Assembly (NCBI GenBank): GCA_946886855.1
Contig: CAMPJJ010000007.1
Coordinates: 25,884 to 89,883 of the forward strand
Direction: 5' to 3'
From: an uncultured Roseateles sp.
GTDB taxonomy: Bacteria > Pseudomonadota > Gammaproteobacteria > Burkholderiales > Burkholderiaceae
DNA length: 64,000 nucleotides
The translations under genes and the position numbers were made by a program. The notes under the pieces are model-generated. The model worked only from the letters and a program-made list of their open reading frames with translations. It had not been told where the DNA came from and did not search any database. Shown here piece by piece: positions 46,001 through 53,653 of this stretch. Each line of letters begins with the position of its first letter. The first letter of the stretch is position 1.

Positions 46001-46347
46001 GCGCGGTTGATCCGGTTCTGGACCGCCGTTTCCGCGGCTTCCGGGTTGGTGCCGATCTTGAAGGTGACCGTCAGCGTCATGCCGCCGTCGGCGGTGGCCT
46101 GGCTGTCGAAGTACAGGACGTTTTCCAGCCCGTTGATCTGTTCCTCGAGCGGCGTGGCCACCGTCTCGGAGATCACGCGCGGGTTGGCGCCGGGGAACTG
46201 GGCGCGCACGACGACCTGCGGCGGCGCGACCTCGGGGTACTCGGAGATGGGCAGCCGGAAGATCGCCAGCAGGCCCACCAGGAAGATGAAGATCGAGAGG
46301 ACCGACGCGAAGCGCGGCCGCTCGATGAAGAAGCGTGAGATATCCAT
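43051..46347 (-). CDS. RND-type multidrug efflux permease (AcrB/MexB family)
   Basis: The 1098-residue inner-membrane trimeric pump expels hydrophobic drugs with proton-motive force. It starts MDISRFFIERPRFASVLSIFIFLVG and has the proton-relay pair Asp411-Asp412 in IGIVVDDAIVVVENVER. The porter domains include the HAE1 motif PGANPRVISETVATPLEEQINGL, and the second half repeats the first. The tail past residue 1040 is longer and more charged than in AcrB, ending DDADTPKGNPAKGGA. The gene lies 18 bp after the adaptor gene and overlaps the channel gene. Confidence 0.95.
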   Translation of the reverse strand: MDISRFFIERPRFASVLSIFIFLVGLLAIFRLPISEYPEVAPPQVVVRAQFPGANPRVISETVATPLEEQINGLENVLYFDSQATADGGMTLTVTFKIGTNPEAAETAVQNRINRALPRLPDIVRQIGVTTEKSSPNLTMVVHMVSPDNSRDALYLRNYAQLQVRDELLRVQGMGSVQVFGSGDYAMRIWLDPAKLAGRGLTASDVTNAIREQNTQVAAGVVGAPPAPKGTDFQLQINTQGRLVTEEEFADVIIRTDTATGGLVRVRDVGRVEMGPGTYALRSLLNNKEAVGIGIFQAPQSNALNISKDVRATMERLKASFPAGVSYDIVYDPTRFVATSIEKVIHTLIEAVLLVVLVVIIFLQTWRASIIPLLAVPVSIVGTFAVLLLLGYSINTLTLFGLVLAIGIVVDDAIVVVENVERNLEDGLTPHAATIKAMQEVSGPIIAIALVLCAVFIPLTFVPGLSGQFYRQFAVTIAISTVISAFNSLTLSPAMAALLLRPHDAPKDPIMKGMDKLFGRFFHWFNCFFQRRSEGYSRGVTGILKRKGGALVVYAILLGLTALLFTRIPSGFVPAPDKQYLIGIAQLPAGATLDRTEEVIRRMSDIALKVPGIRDSIAFPGLSIAGFSAAPNEGIVFFGLDEFENRTSADKSKDAILGKVNGAIQQIQGARMFVVPPPAVDGLGNAGGFKVQVQDRSGLGEQALYGAVWGTLGPIYGDPKSGIGTPYSTYDINVPQLFAHVDRVKAKQMGVKLQDIYDTLQINLGSLYVNDFSRFGKTYQVIVQADAPFRSNAGSITDLKTRNEKNEMVPLGALMNVDPTFGPTRVTRYNGFPSADINGAAKPGFSSGQAEAEIEQRLKNLPRGMTYEWTELTYQDRLTRDIKVGGFSIPTLGAVLAISVLLVVLVLAAQYESWSLPLAIILIVPMCILSALFGVWLSHFPPFAQAGDLNIFSQVALVVLVGLACKNAILIVEFAKELEERGEALHDAIIHACRMRLRPILMTSIAFCAGVIPLILGSGAGSEMRRAMGIAVFSGMVGVTLFGIFLTPVFYALLRKSTEKKRAHAVELRHQIDAAAHPFHPGVDDADTPKGNPAKGGA

Positions 46348-46365
46348 GGACGGCCTCGCGTCGGG

Positions 46366-47562
46366 TTACTTCGACGACGCGGCAGGAGCGGCGGGGGCGG
46401 CGCCTTGCGGCGCGGCGACGGGGCGTCCCTTGTCGTCGAGCTTGGCCTGCTGCGGCGTGACCGGCGCGCCGGGCATCACGTGCTGGAGGCCGTCGATGAT
46501 CACGAGCTCGCCGGGCTTGACGCCCTGGACCACGCGGTAGCCGTCGAACAGCGCGCCGGCCTGGACCGGACGGGGCGCCACGATGTTGTTGGGGCCGACG
46601 ACCATGACGACCTTGTTGGCCTGGTCGGTGCCGATGGCGCGGTCGGGGATCAGGGTGGCGGTGTAGGAGCCGCTGCCTTCCAGCCGGACGCGTGCGAACA
46701 GGCCCGGGGTGAAGAGCCCGTCCTTGTTGTCGAAGACGGCGCGGCCGCGGATGGTGGCGGTGGCCGGATTCAGGCGGTTGTCGACGAAGTCCATGCGGCC
46801 CTCGTGCGGGTAGCCCTGCTCGTTGGCCAGGCCGAGACGGATCTTGGGCGCCTGCTCGCGCTTGGCGCCGCCGGCGCGGGCGGCGGCGGCGTACTTCAGG
46901 AAGGTCGCCTCGCTGGCGTCGAAGTAGGCGTAGACCTTGTCGCTGGAGACGACCGTGGTCAGCACCGGCTCGCCGATGTTGACGAGGTTGCCGGGCGTCA
47001 CGTTGGCGCGCGAGCTGCGGCCGGTGACCGGGGCGCGGACCTGGGTGAACTCGACGTTCAGCTTGGCCTGCGTCACGGCGGCTTCGGCGGCGCGGATGTT
47101 GGCCTCGTTGTTGCGGACGGCGGCCTTCAGCTGGTCGATCTCCTGCTGGCTGACGCCCTGGATGGCGACGAGCTTCTCGGCGCGGCCCAGGTCGGACTTG
47201 CTCAGTTCGGCGGCGGTGCGGGCGGCGGCGGCCTGGGCCTCGGCGCGGGCGACTTCGGCCTGGAACGGCCGCGGATCGATGGTGAAGAGCGGGTCGCCCT
47301 TCTTGACGATCTGGCCTTCGCGGAAGTGGACCTTGTCGAGTGTTCCGGCGACACGGGCGCGGATCTCGACGGTGTCGGGCGCCTCCAGGCGGCCGGTGAA
47401 TTCATCGAAGTCCTGGACTTCGCGCGAGATCGCCGGGGCGACCGTCACGGGCGGGGGGCCGCCATGGTGCTGTTGTTGTTGATCCTGTTGTCCACAGGCG
47501 GTCAGCAGCAGCGCCACCAAGGCACCGGCGACGGCGTTGCGATTGAAAGAAGGTCCAGCCAT
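46366..47562 (-). CDS. RND efflux periplasmic adaptor lipoprotein
   Basis: The 398-residue membrane-fusion protein bridges pump and channel. A lipobox LLTAC (Cys23) is followed by a Gln/His-rich QQDQQQQHHGG, a lipoyl half (EIRARVAGTLDKVHFREGQIVKKGDPLFTIDPRPFQAEV), a coiled-coil hairpin (about 105-175), a second lipoyl half (VRAPVTGRSSRANVTPGNLV) and a beta-barrel. It is the first gene of the operon, and an ATGTAC palindrome lies 54-68 bp upstream. The closest recalled type is MexE/TtgD-like HlyD adaptors. No linked regulator gene is present. Confidence 0.93.
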   Translation of the reverse strand: MAGPSFNRNAVAGALVALLLTACGQQDQQQQHHGGPPPVTVAPAISREVQDFDEFTGRLEAPDTVEIRARVAGTLDKVHFREGQIVKKGDPLFTIDPRPFQAEVARAEAQAAAARTAAELSKSDLGRAEKLVAIQGVSQQEIDQLKAAVRNNEANIRAAEAAVTQAKLNVEFTQVRAPVTGRSSRANVTPGNLVNIGEPVLTTVVSSDKVYAYFDASEATFLKYAAAARAGGAKREQAPKIRLGLANEQGYPHEGRMDFVDNRLNPATATIRGRAVFDNKDGLFTPGLFARVRLEGSGSYTATLIPDRAIGTDQANKVVMVVGPNNIVAPRPVQAGALFDGYRVVQGVKPGELVIIDGLQHVMPGAPVTPQQAKLDDKGRPVAAPQGAAPAAPAASSK

Positions 47563-47852
47563 GCATCACTCCCGAAAACGCCCACGGCATCTGTTGCACC
47601 GCAGCGTGCGGCGGAATGTACGCGGTACATGAAAACGCTTCCAGTGCCTCAGGCAATACCTGTCCCTTTGCGGGAGGGCTTCTTGGAAACGATTGACTGC
47701 CTGGGCAAGGTTGTGAGCAAGTCTCGTCGGAGACACTGCCGGAAAACGTCAGCAGGAGGGGGGTTCGGAGGATTGGGCAAGGACGCCGGACCGACCCAGT
47801 TTGGTGCTTCGGTTCTCCCTCCATGCCTTCGCCCGCCGCGGGACGCGGGAAC
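47563..47852. other. upstream region of the RND efflux operon, no gene seen
   Basis: These 290 bp hold the efflux promoter region. Apart from the palindrome at 47616-47630, no stem-loop or frame with an RBS stands out. The far end meets the terminator of the peptide transporter gene, which is also on the minus strand. Confidence 0.5.
47616..47630. promoter_or_regulatory. candidate repressor operator upstream of the efflux operon
   Basis: ATGTAC-GCG-GTACAT is a perfect 6-bp dyad with a 3-nt spacer, 54-68 bp upstream of the adaptor ATG. It resembles operators of TetR or MarR type efflux repressors, but no such gene is adjacent. Confidence 0.5.
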
Positions 47853-47877
47853 AAAAAACCCGGGCAGTGCCCGGGTT
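47853..47877 (-). terminator. terminator of the POT transporter gene
   Basis: The stem AACCCGGGC / GCCCGGGTT has a 3-nt loop and is followed on the minus strand by TTTTTTG. It lies 37 bp beyond the transporter stop. Confidence 0.9.
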
Positions 47878-47913
47878 CTTCATGGCGGGTCCGTGAGGAC
47901 CCTGGTGGGGCGC

Positions 47914-49455
47914 TCAATGCACGCCGTGCATCAGCTTCTTCATCAGCGGGCTGAGCAGCATCAGCAGCACGCCGGCGCCCGCGGGGACGATGGTGAAGAT
48001 GAGGAAGAAGGTCGACATCGAGTAGGTCGACGAGATGGCGTCGATGTACGAGCCCGTCATGCCGGCGATCTTGTTGGCGATCGCGGCGTTGACGAACCAG
48101 ACGCCGAACATCAGGCCCAGCAGGCGCGCCGGCGCCAGCTTGGAGATGTAGGACAGGCCGACCGGCGACAGGCACAGCTCGCCCATCGTGTGCAGCAGGT
48201 AGGCCAGCGTCAGGAAGATCATGCTGACCTGCGCCGTCTTCGCGCCGGCCGGGATGCCCGACGCGCCGTAGGACAGCGCCGCGAAGCCCAGGCCCAGCAG
48301 CACCAGGCCGACACCGAATTTGACCGGACCGCTCGGGTTCCAGCGACGCTCCCACATCTTGCTGAACATCGGCGCCAGGATCACCAGGAAGAAGGAGTTC
48401 AGCACCCCGAACCAGGTGGCTGGAATCTCCGATTGCTCCAGCGCGAATTCGCGGCCCAGCATCCACAGCGACAGGCCCCAGATCACCGCCAGTGCCAGCG
48501 CCAGCAGCGCGTTGGAGGCCTTGTAGAGGCCCTCGGTGCTGCGGCCCAGCTTGATCAGCAGCCAGCTCAGGATCGCCACCGGGATCAGCGTCATCAGCGA
48601 GTTGACGATCTTGAAGATCAAGCCGCTCGTGCCGACCAGCGCGCGGTCGGTGTAGTCCGCCGCGAAGATGGTCATCGATCCGCCGGCCTGCTCGAAGGCG
48701 AACCAGAAGAAGATCGTGAAGAAGGAGAACACGCCGATCGCGATCAGGCGGTCGCGCACGATGTGGGCGGGCGTGTCGTCCAGCGGCTCGCTCGTGTTCA
48801 CGACCGGCGCGTTCTTGCCCGGCGCACCGCCGATGTCGCCGAAGATGCCTTGCGCCAGCCAGAACTGCAGCGCGCCCAGGATCATGAAGACCGCCGCCAG
48901 GCCGAAGCCGTAGTGCCAGCCGATCTTCTCGCCGATGTAGCCGCACAGCGAGATGCCGAAGAAGGCACCGGCGTTCACGCCCATGTAGAACAGCGTGTAG
49001 CCGCCGTCACGCTGGCCTTCGTTGTCCTTGTTGTAGAGCTGGCCCACGATCGCCGAGATGTTCGGCTTGAACAGGCCCGTGCCCAGGATCACCAGACCCA
49101 GGCCGACGTAGAAGGTCGCCTTGCTGTCGAAGAACAGCGCGATGTGGCCGGCCGCGATGATGAAGCCGCCCAGCACCACCGAACGCCGCGTGCCGAGGAA
49201 GCGGTCGGCGATGTAGCCGCCGATGATCGGCGTCAGGTACACCAGCATGGTGTACGTGCCGTAGAGGCTCGTCGCCTCTTCGCGCGTCCAGCCCCAACCG
49301 CCCTTGGCGGCCTCGGAGATCAGGTACAGCACGAGCAGGGCCCGCATGCCGTAGTAGGAGAACCGTTCCCACATTTCGGTGAAGAACAGGACGAACAGGC
49401 TGTTGGGCTGGCCGAGGATGGTCTGCCGCGCTCCGGGAGTTTGAATTGTGTTCAA
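47914..49455 (-). CDS. POT/PTR-family proton-coupled di/tripeptide transporter
   Basis: The 513-residue inner-membrane transporter has about 14 helices. It shows the POT signatures FFTEMWERFSYYGMRALLVLYL (ExxER motif), GGYIADRFLGTRRSVVLGG and the FYMGVNAGAFFG stretch. It takes up di- and tripeptides with protons. No ATG is suitably placed. TTG 49455 is chosen because GGAG lies 6 nt upstream and the product begins LNTIQTPGARQTILGQPNSLFVLFFTEM, matching POT N-termini. The open frame continues another 81 codons without homology. A large hairpin and a smaller dyad lie upstream. Confidence 0.92.
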   Translation of the reverse strand: MNTIQTPGARQTILGQPNSLFVLFFTEMWERFSYYGMRALLVLYLISEAAKGGWGWTREEATSLYGTYTMLVYLTPIIGGYIADRFLGTRRSVVLGGFIIAAGHIALFFDSKATFYVGLGLVILGTGLFKPNISAIVGQLYNKDNEGQRDGGYTLFYMGVNAGAFFGISLCGYIGEKIGWHYGFGLAAVFMILGALQFWLAQGIFGDIGGAPGKNAPVVNTSEPLDDTPAHIVRDRLIAIGVFSFFTIFFWFAFEQAGGSMTIFAADYTDRALVGTSGLIFKIVNSLMTLIPVAILSWLLIKLGRSTEGLYKASNALLALALAVIWGLSLWMLGREFALEQSEIPATWFGVLNSFFLVILAPMFSKMWERRWNPSGPVKFGVGLVLLGLGFAALSYGASGIPAGAKTAQVSMIFLTLAYLLHTMGELCLSPVGLSYISKLAPARLLGLMFGVWFVNAAIANKIAGMTGSYIDAISSTYSMSTFFLIFTIVPAGAGVLLMLLSPLMKKLMHGVH

Positions 49456-49499
49456 ACGACGCTCCGTGATCGATCGCTGGTGGATCGCTGAGGAATCAA

Positions 49500-49519
49500 T
49501 GACCCGGCGCTCCGGGTCA
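49500..49519. repeat. inverted repeat in the POT transporter leader
   Basis: The perfect dyad TGACCCGG-CGCT-CCGGGTCA lies 45-64 bp upstream of the TTG start. It may be an operator or leader hairpin. Confidence 0.5.
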
Positions 49520-49552
49520 CGGGAAACCGCGTTCCAGGGATCAGAACGCGTT

Positions 49553-49606
49553 TGCCGCTGGTCCAGGCCCCGGATCGCTCCGATCCCTCGGGGCCCGCCA
49601 GCGGCA
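49553..49606. repeat. 54-nt compound hairpin between the metal ATPase and peptide transporter genes
   Basis: Nested perfect stems are TGCCGCTGG (49553-49561) with CCAGCGGCA (49598-49606), GGCCCC (49566-49571) with GGGGCC (49590-49595), and GGATCG (49572-49577) with CGATCC (49581-49586). That gives 21 base pairs with small internal loops and no T-run. It is 124 bp beyond the ATPase stop and 98 bp before the transporter start. Confidence 0.7.
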
Positions 49607-49729
49607 GGCGGCGCCATTGTCAGCGAAAGGTCAGCGTGAACCGGTCCGTCGGCATTAGGGCTCACCCTAGGTGCGCCACCCCGTCCCAGGGCCGTCCGCA
49701 CACGACGACGGCAGCCTCGGACGCCGCGT

Positions 49730-52018
49730 TCACGGGCGTTCTTCGCGCAGCAGCCGCAGGCCGTTGAGCACCACCAGCAGGCTCGCGCCCGCGTCGGCCA
49801 GCACCGCCAGCCACAAGGAGCCGATGCCCGCCAGCGTGAGCGCCGCCACGATCGCCTTCAGGCCCAGCGCCACGACGATGTTCTGCTTCAACACCGTCGC
49901 CACGCGCTCGGACAGGTCGATCAGCTCCGGGAGCTTGCGCAGGTCGTCCTGCATCAGCGCGATGTCGGCGGTCTCCAGCGCGGTGGCGCTGCCGGCCGCG
50001 CCCATCGCGATCGCGATGTCCGCGCGCGCCAGCGCCGGCGCGTCGTTCACGCCGTCGCCGATCATCGCGACGGGGCCTTGCTCGTCGGCGAGCCTGGCGA
50101 TCGCGTCGAGCTTGTCCTGCGGCAGCAGCGGCGCGCGCACCGCGTCCTCCGGCAGGCCGAGCCGGCCCGCCATCGCGACGGCACTCGCGCGCTGGTCGCC
50201 GCTGAGCATCGTCAGCGCCAGGCCGCGCGCGCGCAGCGCCTTCAGCAACTCGGCGGCTTCGGGACTCGGCGTGTCCGAGAGCGCCAGCAGCGCCAGCGTC
50301 TGCGCGCCGCGCATCAGCCAGACCAGCGTGTGGCCCTGCGACTGCAGCGCACGCGCGGCTTTGCGGGCCTCGTCGTCGACGGCCCCGCGCTGCTCGGCCA
50401 GCCGTTCATTGCCGAGCGCGAAGTCGGCGCCGTCCAGCTGCGCGGTCAGGCCCAGGCCGGGGAGGTTCTGCAGGTGATCGACAGGCTCCAGCATCGTTCC
50501 CAGGCGCTCCGCATGCGCCGCGACGATGGCCTGCGCCAGCGGGTGCGTGCTGCCGGCGTCCAGCCGCGCCGCCAGGTGCAGCGCCTGGTCGGCGTTGACT
50601 GACGGGTAGAGCGGCTGCACGGCCGCCAGTTGCGGCTTGCCCTCGGTGAGCGTGCCGGTCTTGTCGAAGGCCAGCGTCTTCAATTGCCGGGCGCGTTCCA
50701 GGTACAGACCGCCCTTGATCAGGATGCCGCGCCGCGCGGCCGAGGCCAGGCCGCTGACGACGGTCACCGGCGTGGAGATCACCAGCGCGCAGGGGCAGGC
50801 GATCACGAGCAGCACCAGGCCCTTGTAGATCCAGTCGCTCCAGGGTCCGAGGCCCAGCAGCGGCGGCAGCACCGCGAGCGCCACCGCCACCAGCACGACC
50901 GCCGGCGTGTAGACGCGGGCGAAGCGGTCGATGAAGGCCTGCGTCGGCGCGCGTTGCGACTGCGCCTGCTGCACGGCCGAGGCCATGCGGTCCAGCAGCG
51001 TGTGGCCCTTGCCGGCGGTGACGCTCATCTCCAGCAGGCCGTCGCCGTTGATGCTGCCGGCCAGCAGCGCGTCGCCGGGCGCCTTGTCGACCGGCATCGC
51101 CTCGCCGGTCAGCGCGGCCTCGTTCAAGCTGGAACGGCCCGTGAGCAGGCGGCCGTCGAGCGGCACGCGCTCGCCCGGCGGGACGCGGACGGTCGCGCCG
51201 ATCGCCACATCGGCCGCGGGCACCGACGTCCAGCGGCCGTCGGCGCCCTGCACCTGCGCGCTCTCCGGCGCCAGCTGCGTCAGCGCGCGGATCGCGTCGC
51301 GGGCGCGGGCCAGGCTCAGGCTCTCCATCATCTCGGACAGGCCGAACAGCCACACCACCATCGCCGCCTCCGGCCACTGGCCGAGCACGATCGCGCCGAT
51401 CACCGCCAGGCTCATCAGCAGGTGGATGTTGAGCGTCACGCTCTTCAGCGCGATCCAGCCCTTGCGCAGCGTCGGCAGGCCGCCGAGCAGCATCGTCGCG
51501 ACGGACAGCGCGATCACCACGGGCCCGGATTCGTCGAAGCCGGAGAACGCCAGCGTCTCCGCCGCGATCGCCGCAACACCGGCGATCGCCATGCGCGCCT
51601 TGAGGCTGGCCGAGAGCGCCGGCGGCGGCGCGGGTGGCGGGGCCTCCGCTTCGATGGGTTCGGCGCTCATGCCGGCCGCGTTGATCGCGGCGCGCAGCGG
51701 CGCGTCGTCGGGCAGCCGGTGATGGACGTCGAGCAGGCGGTTGATCAGGTCGAACTCCAGCGCGACCACGCCGTCCTTCCCCTGCAGCTGCTTGCGCAGC
51801 AGGCCTTCCTCGGTCGGGCAATCCATGCCGGCGATGAAGTAGCGCTGGCGGGTCGTGCCGGCGAGGGCCTCGGCGGTCGGGGCCGGGACCTGCTGCACCG
51901 GCGCGGCGCAACACGCGTCGTGTCCGTGGTGATGGTGCCCGTGGTCATGGGCATGAGCATGCGCATGGCCATGGGCATGGGCATGGGCGTGCGGGTGATC
52001 GTGTTCCTGATGTGCCAT
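49730..52018 (-). CDS. heavy-metal P-type ATPase (Zn/Cd/Pb exporter)
   Basis: The 762-residue P1B-type ATPase begins with a His-rich stretch (about 5-32) ending HDACCAAP, then an HMA domain with GMDCPTEE (Cys67; a single Cys where CxxC is common). Core motifs are TGEA (about 304), CPC (408-410), DKTGT with phospho-acceptor Asp452, the HP motif STHPLA and GDGVNDAP (654-661). CPC with a MerR regulator and a His-rich end fits a Zn/Cd/Pb exporter (ZntA/CadA). It is divergent from that regulator with 57 bp between. ATG 52018 gives the family start. Confidence 0.94.
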   Translation of the reverse strand: MAHQEHDHPHAHAHAHGHAHAHAHDHGHHHHGHDACCAAPVQQVPAPTAEALAGTTRQRYFIAGMDCPTEEGLLRKQLQGKDGVVALEFDLINRLLDVHHRLPDDAPLRAAINAAGMSAEPIEAEAPPPAPPPALSASLKARMAIAGVAAIAAETLAFSGFDESGPVVIALSVATMLLGGLPTLRKGWIALKSVTLNIHLLMSLAVIGAIVLGQWPEAAMVVWLFGLSEMMESLSLARARDAIRALTQLAPESAQVQGADGRWTSVPAADVAIGATVRVPPGERVPLDGRLLTGRSSLNEAALTGEAMPVDKAPGDALLAGSINGDGLLEMSVTAGKGHTLLDRMASAVQQAQSQRAPTQAFIDRFARVYTPAVVLVAVALAVLPPLLGLGPWSDWIYKGLVLLVIACPCALVISTPVTVVSGLASAARRGILIKGGLYLERARQLKTLAFDKTGTLTEGKPQLAAVQPLYPSVNADQALHLAARLDAGSTHPLAQAIVAAHAERLGTMLEPVDHLQNLPGLGLTAQLDGADFALGNERLAEQRGAVDDEARKAARALQSQGHTLVWLMRGAQTLALLALSDTPSPEAAELLKALRARGLALTMLSGDQRASAVAMAGRLGLPEDAVRAPLLPQDKLDAIARLADEQGPVAMIGDGVNDAPALARADIAIAMGAAGSATALETADIALMQDDLRKLPELIDLSERVATVLKQNIVVALGLKAIVAALTLAGIGSLWLAVLADAGASLLVVLNGLRLLREERP

Positions 52019-52033
52019 GGGGGTGGATTGGAT

Positions 52034-52057
52034 AGTCTGTAGCCGCTCCAAGGTCAA
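52034..52057 (-). promoter_or_regulatory. MerR-type promoter/operator of the metal ATPase gene
   Basis: On the minus strand a -35-like TTGACC (52052-52057) leads into ACCTTGGAGCGGCTACAG, an imperfect dyad (52034-52054) of the layout bound by CadR/PbrR/ZntR proteins. A GCCGCT/AGCGGC dyad (52042-52062) overlaps it. The -10 is not clear by eye. Confidence 0.6.
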
Positions 52058-52075
52058 GCGGCTATCCTGACCGAC

Positions 52076-52555
52076 ATGCGAATCGGCGAACTGAGCAAAT
52101 CCACCGGCGTGGACATCGAGACCATCCGCTTCTACGAGAAGAGCGGCCTGCTGCCCCCGCCCGCGCGCAGCGACAACGGTTACCGGGACTACGCCCACGC
52201 GCACCTGGAACGCCTGGCCTTCATCCGGCATTGCCGGGCGCTGGACATGTCGCTGGCGGACGTCACCCTGCTGCTGAACAGCCTGGAGACCCGCGATCCC
52301 GAGGAACTCGTGAAAGTCGACGTGCTGGTGGCCTCGCAACTCGGCAAGGTCCGCGCCCGGCTGCAGAGCATGCGGGCGCTCGAGGCGCAGCTGGTCGCGC
52401 TGCAGAAGCGCTGCGACGCGGACCATGACCACCACGCCTGCGGCATCCTCGAAGAGCTCGTCTCCGCGGCGCACGGCGAGGCCTGCGCCTGCCATCCCGA
52501 TCCGCAGGGGCAGGCGGGGCACGCGGTGCCCCCTTCACGCATCCGGGCGGGCTGA
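52076..52555 (+). CDS. MerR-family heavy-metal-responsive regulator (CadR/PbrR type)
   Basis: The 159-residue regulator has a MerR winged HTH (MRIGELSKSTGVDIETIRFYEKSGLLPPPARSDNGYRDY), a coiled-coil dimer helix and a C-terminal metal loop KRCDADHDHHACGILEEL with two Cys and several His, then a Cys/His tail (HGEACACH). The Cys spacing matches Cd/Pb/Zn sensors. It should activate the divergent ATPase gene when metal binds. The Cys in the dimer-helix region expected in CadR/PbrR could not be located with certainty, since IRHC holds an earlier one. Its stop is 16 bp from that of a convergent lysR. Confidence 0.92.
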   Translation: MRIGELSKSTGVDIETIRFYEKSGLLPPPARSDNGYRDYAHAHLERLAFIRHCRALDMSLADVTLLLNSLETRDPEELVKVDVLVASQLGKVRARLQSMRALEAQLVALQKRCDADHDHHACGILEELVSAAHGEACACHPDPQGQAGHAVPPSRIRAG

Positions 52556-52570
52556 GCGCCGGCGAGCGTC

Positions 52571-53494
52571 TCAGGTCGTCATCGGCAGCGCCGCCTGCAC
52601 GAGCCGCTCCCGCAGCCGCGGCACCGCGAAGTCGATGAAGGCCCGCAGCTTCAGCGGCAGACGGCTCTGGCTGCGCGGCGCATACACGAGATGCACCGGC
52701 CGCGGCGCGGCCTCGAAGTCCTCGAGCACCAGGCGCAGGCGCCCCGCGCGCACATCGTCGTTCACCTGGTACGACAACACCCGCGCGAGACCCGCGCCGG
52801 AACGGGCCGCATCGATGGCGGCGTCGATCGTCGTCACGCTCAGCCGTGATCGGAACGACCCGGTGACCGCCACGCCGTCCTGCCGGAACGGCCAGGCGCC
52901 GTCGCTGGACACGCTCCCGAAGGACACGACGCGATGGCGCCGCAGATCGTCAGGCGTCTGCGGCGTCCCGTGGCGCGCGAGGTAGGCGGGCGACGCGCAG
53001 AGCACGTGCCGGCATTCGCCGAGCCGCGTGGCCACGAGACGGCTGTCCGGCAGCTCGCCGATGCGCAGCGCGACATCGATCTGGTCGTCGAGGAAATGCG
53101 TGACCCGGTCGGTGAACTTGAGCTCGACGGCGATTTCGGGAAAGGCGTCCAGGAAGGCGATGACCGTCGGCAGCACGTGCAGGCGCCCGAACATCGTCGG
53201 CGCCGTCACGATCAGCTCGCCGCGCGGCTCGGTGTACTCGCCGGCGGCGGCCCGTTCGGCCTCGTTGAGCTGGTCGAGGATGGTCCGCGCCGCCTCCACG
53301 TACGAGCGTCCCGCATCGGTCAGGTCCAGGCCCTTGGCCGAGCGGATCAGCAGCGACGCGCGCAGATGCCTTTCCAGTTCGGCGACCTTGCGGCTCACGG
53401 TCGCCAGGGGCAGCCCGAGCCGCTGGCTCGCCTTCGACAGGCTGCCGGCATCCACGGCGGCGATGAGCATCGCCATTGCGTCGATTCGATCCAT
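52571..53494 (-). CDS. LysR-family regulator divergent from an alpha/beta-hydrolase gene
   Basis: The 307-residue LysR protein has the HTH MAMLIAAVDAGSLSKASQRLGLPLATVSRKVAELERHL and an effector domain beginning GELIVTAPTMFGRLHVLPTV. It is divergent from the haloalkane-dehalogenase-like gene across 159 bp, so that gene is the likely target. The start at 53494 gives MDRIDAMAML, usual for this clade. A short AGAG/CTCT dyad lies in the gap near 53545. Confidence 0.9.
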   Translation of the reverse strand: MDRIDAMAMLIAAVDAGSLSKASQRLGLPLATVSRKVAELERHLRASLLIRSAKGLDLTDAGRSYVEAARTILDQLNEAERAAAGEYTEPRGELIVTAPTMFGRLHVLPTVIAFLDAFPEIAVELKFTDRVTHFLDDQIDVALRIGELPDSRLVATRLGECRHVLCASPAYLARHGTPQTPDDLRRHRVVSFGSVSSDGAWPFRQDGVAVTGSFRSRLSVTTIDAAIDAARSGAGLARVLSYQVNDDVRAGRLRLVLEDFEAAPRPVHLVYAPRSQSRLPLKLRAFIDFAVPRLRERLVQAALPMTT

Positions 53495-53653
53495 GAGCGT
53501 GCTCGCGACCCGGCGTTGGCCGCCAGGCCTTCCATATTTCTAGAGGGTTGCTCTCGATCGTAGCGACTTCCGCATCAATCCGGGAAGGCCGAGACTGCCT
53601 CCATGCCTTCCAAGGCGGGTCACCGACCCGGGGAGGGCGCCAAGGAAACCGTC

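Noticed and set aside
43375..46338. 987-codon plus-strand frame opposite the RND pump
   Set aside because: Composition (Arg, Asp, Gln, His) is typical of an antisense shadow of a high-GC gene.
46405..49491. 1028-codon plus-strand frame opposite the adaptor and peptide transporter genes
   Set aside because: No known motif. It spans a real intergenic region with a terminator and two real genes.
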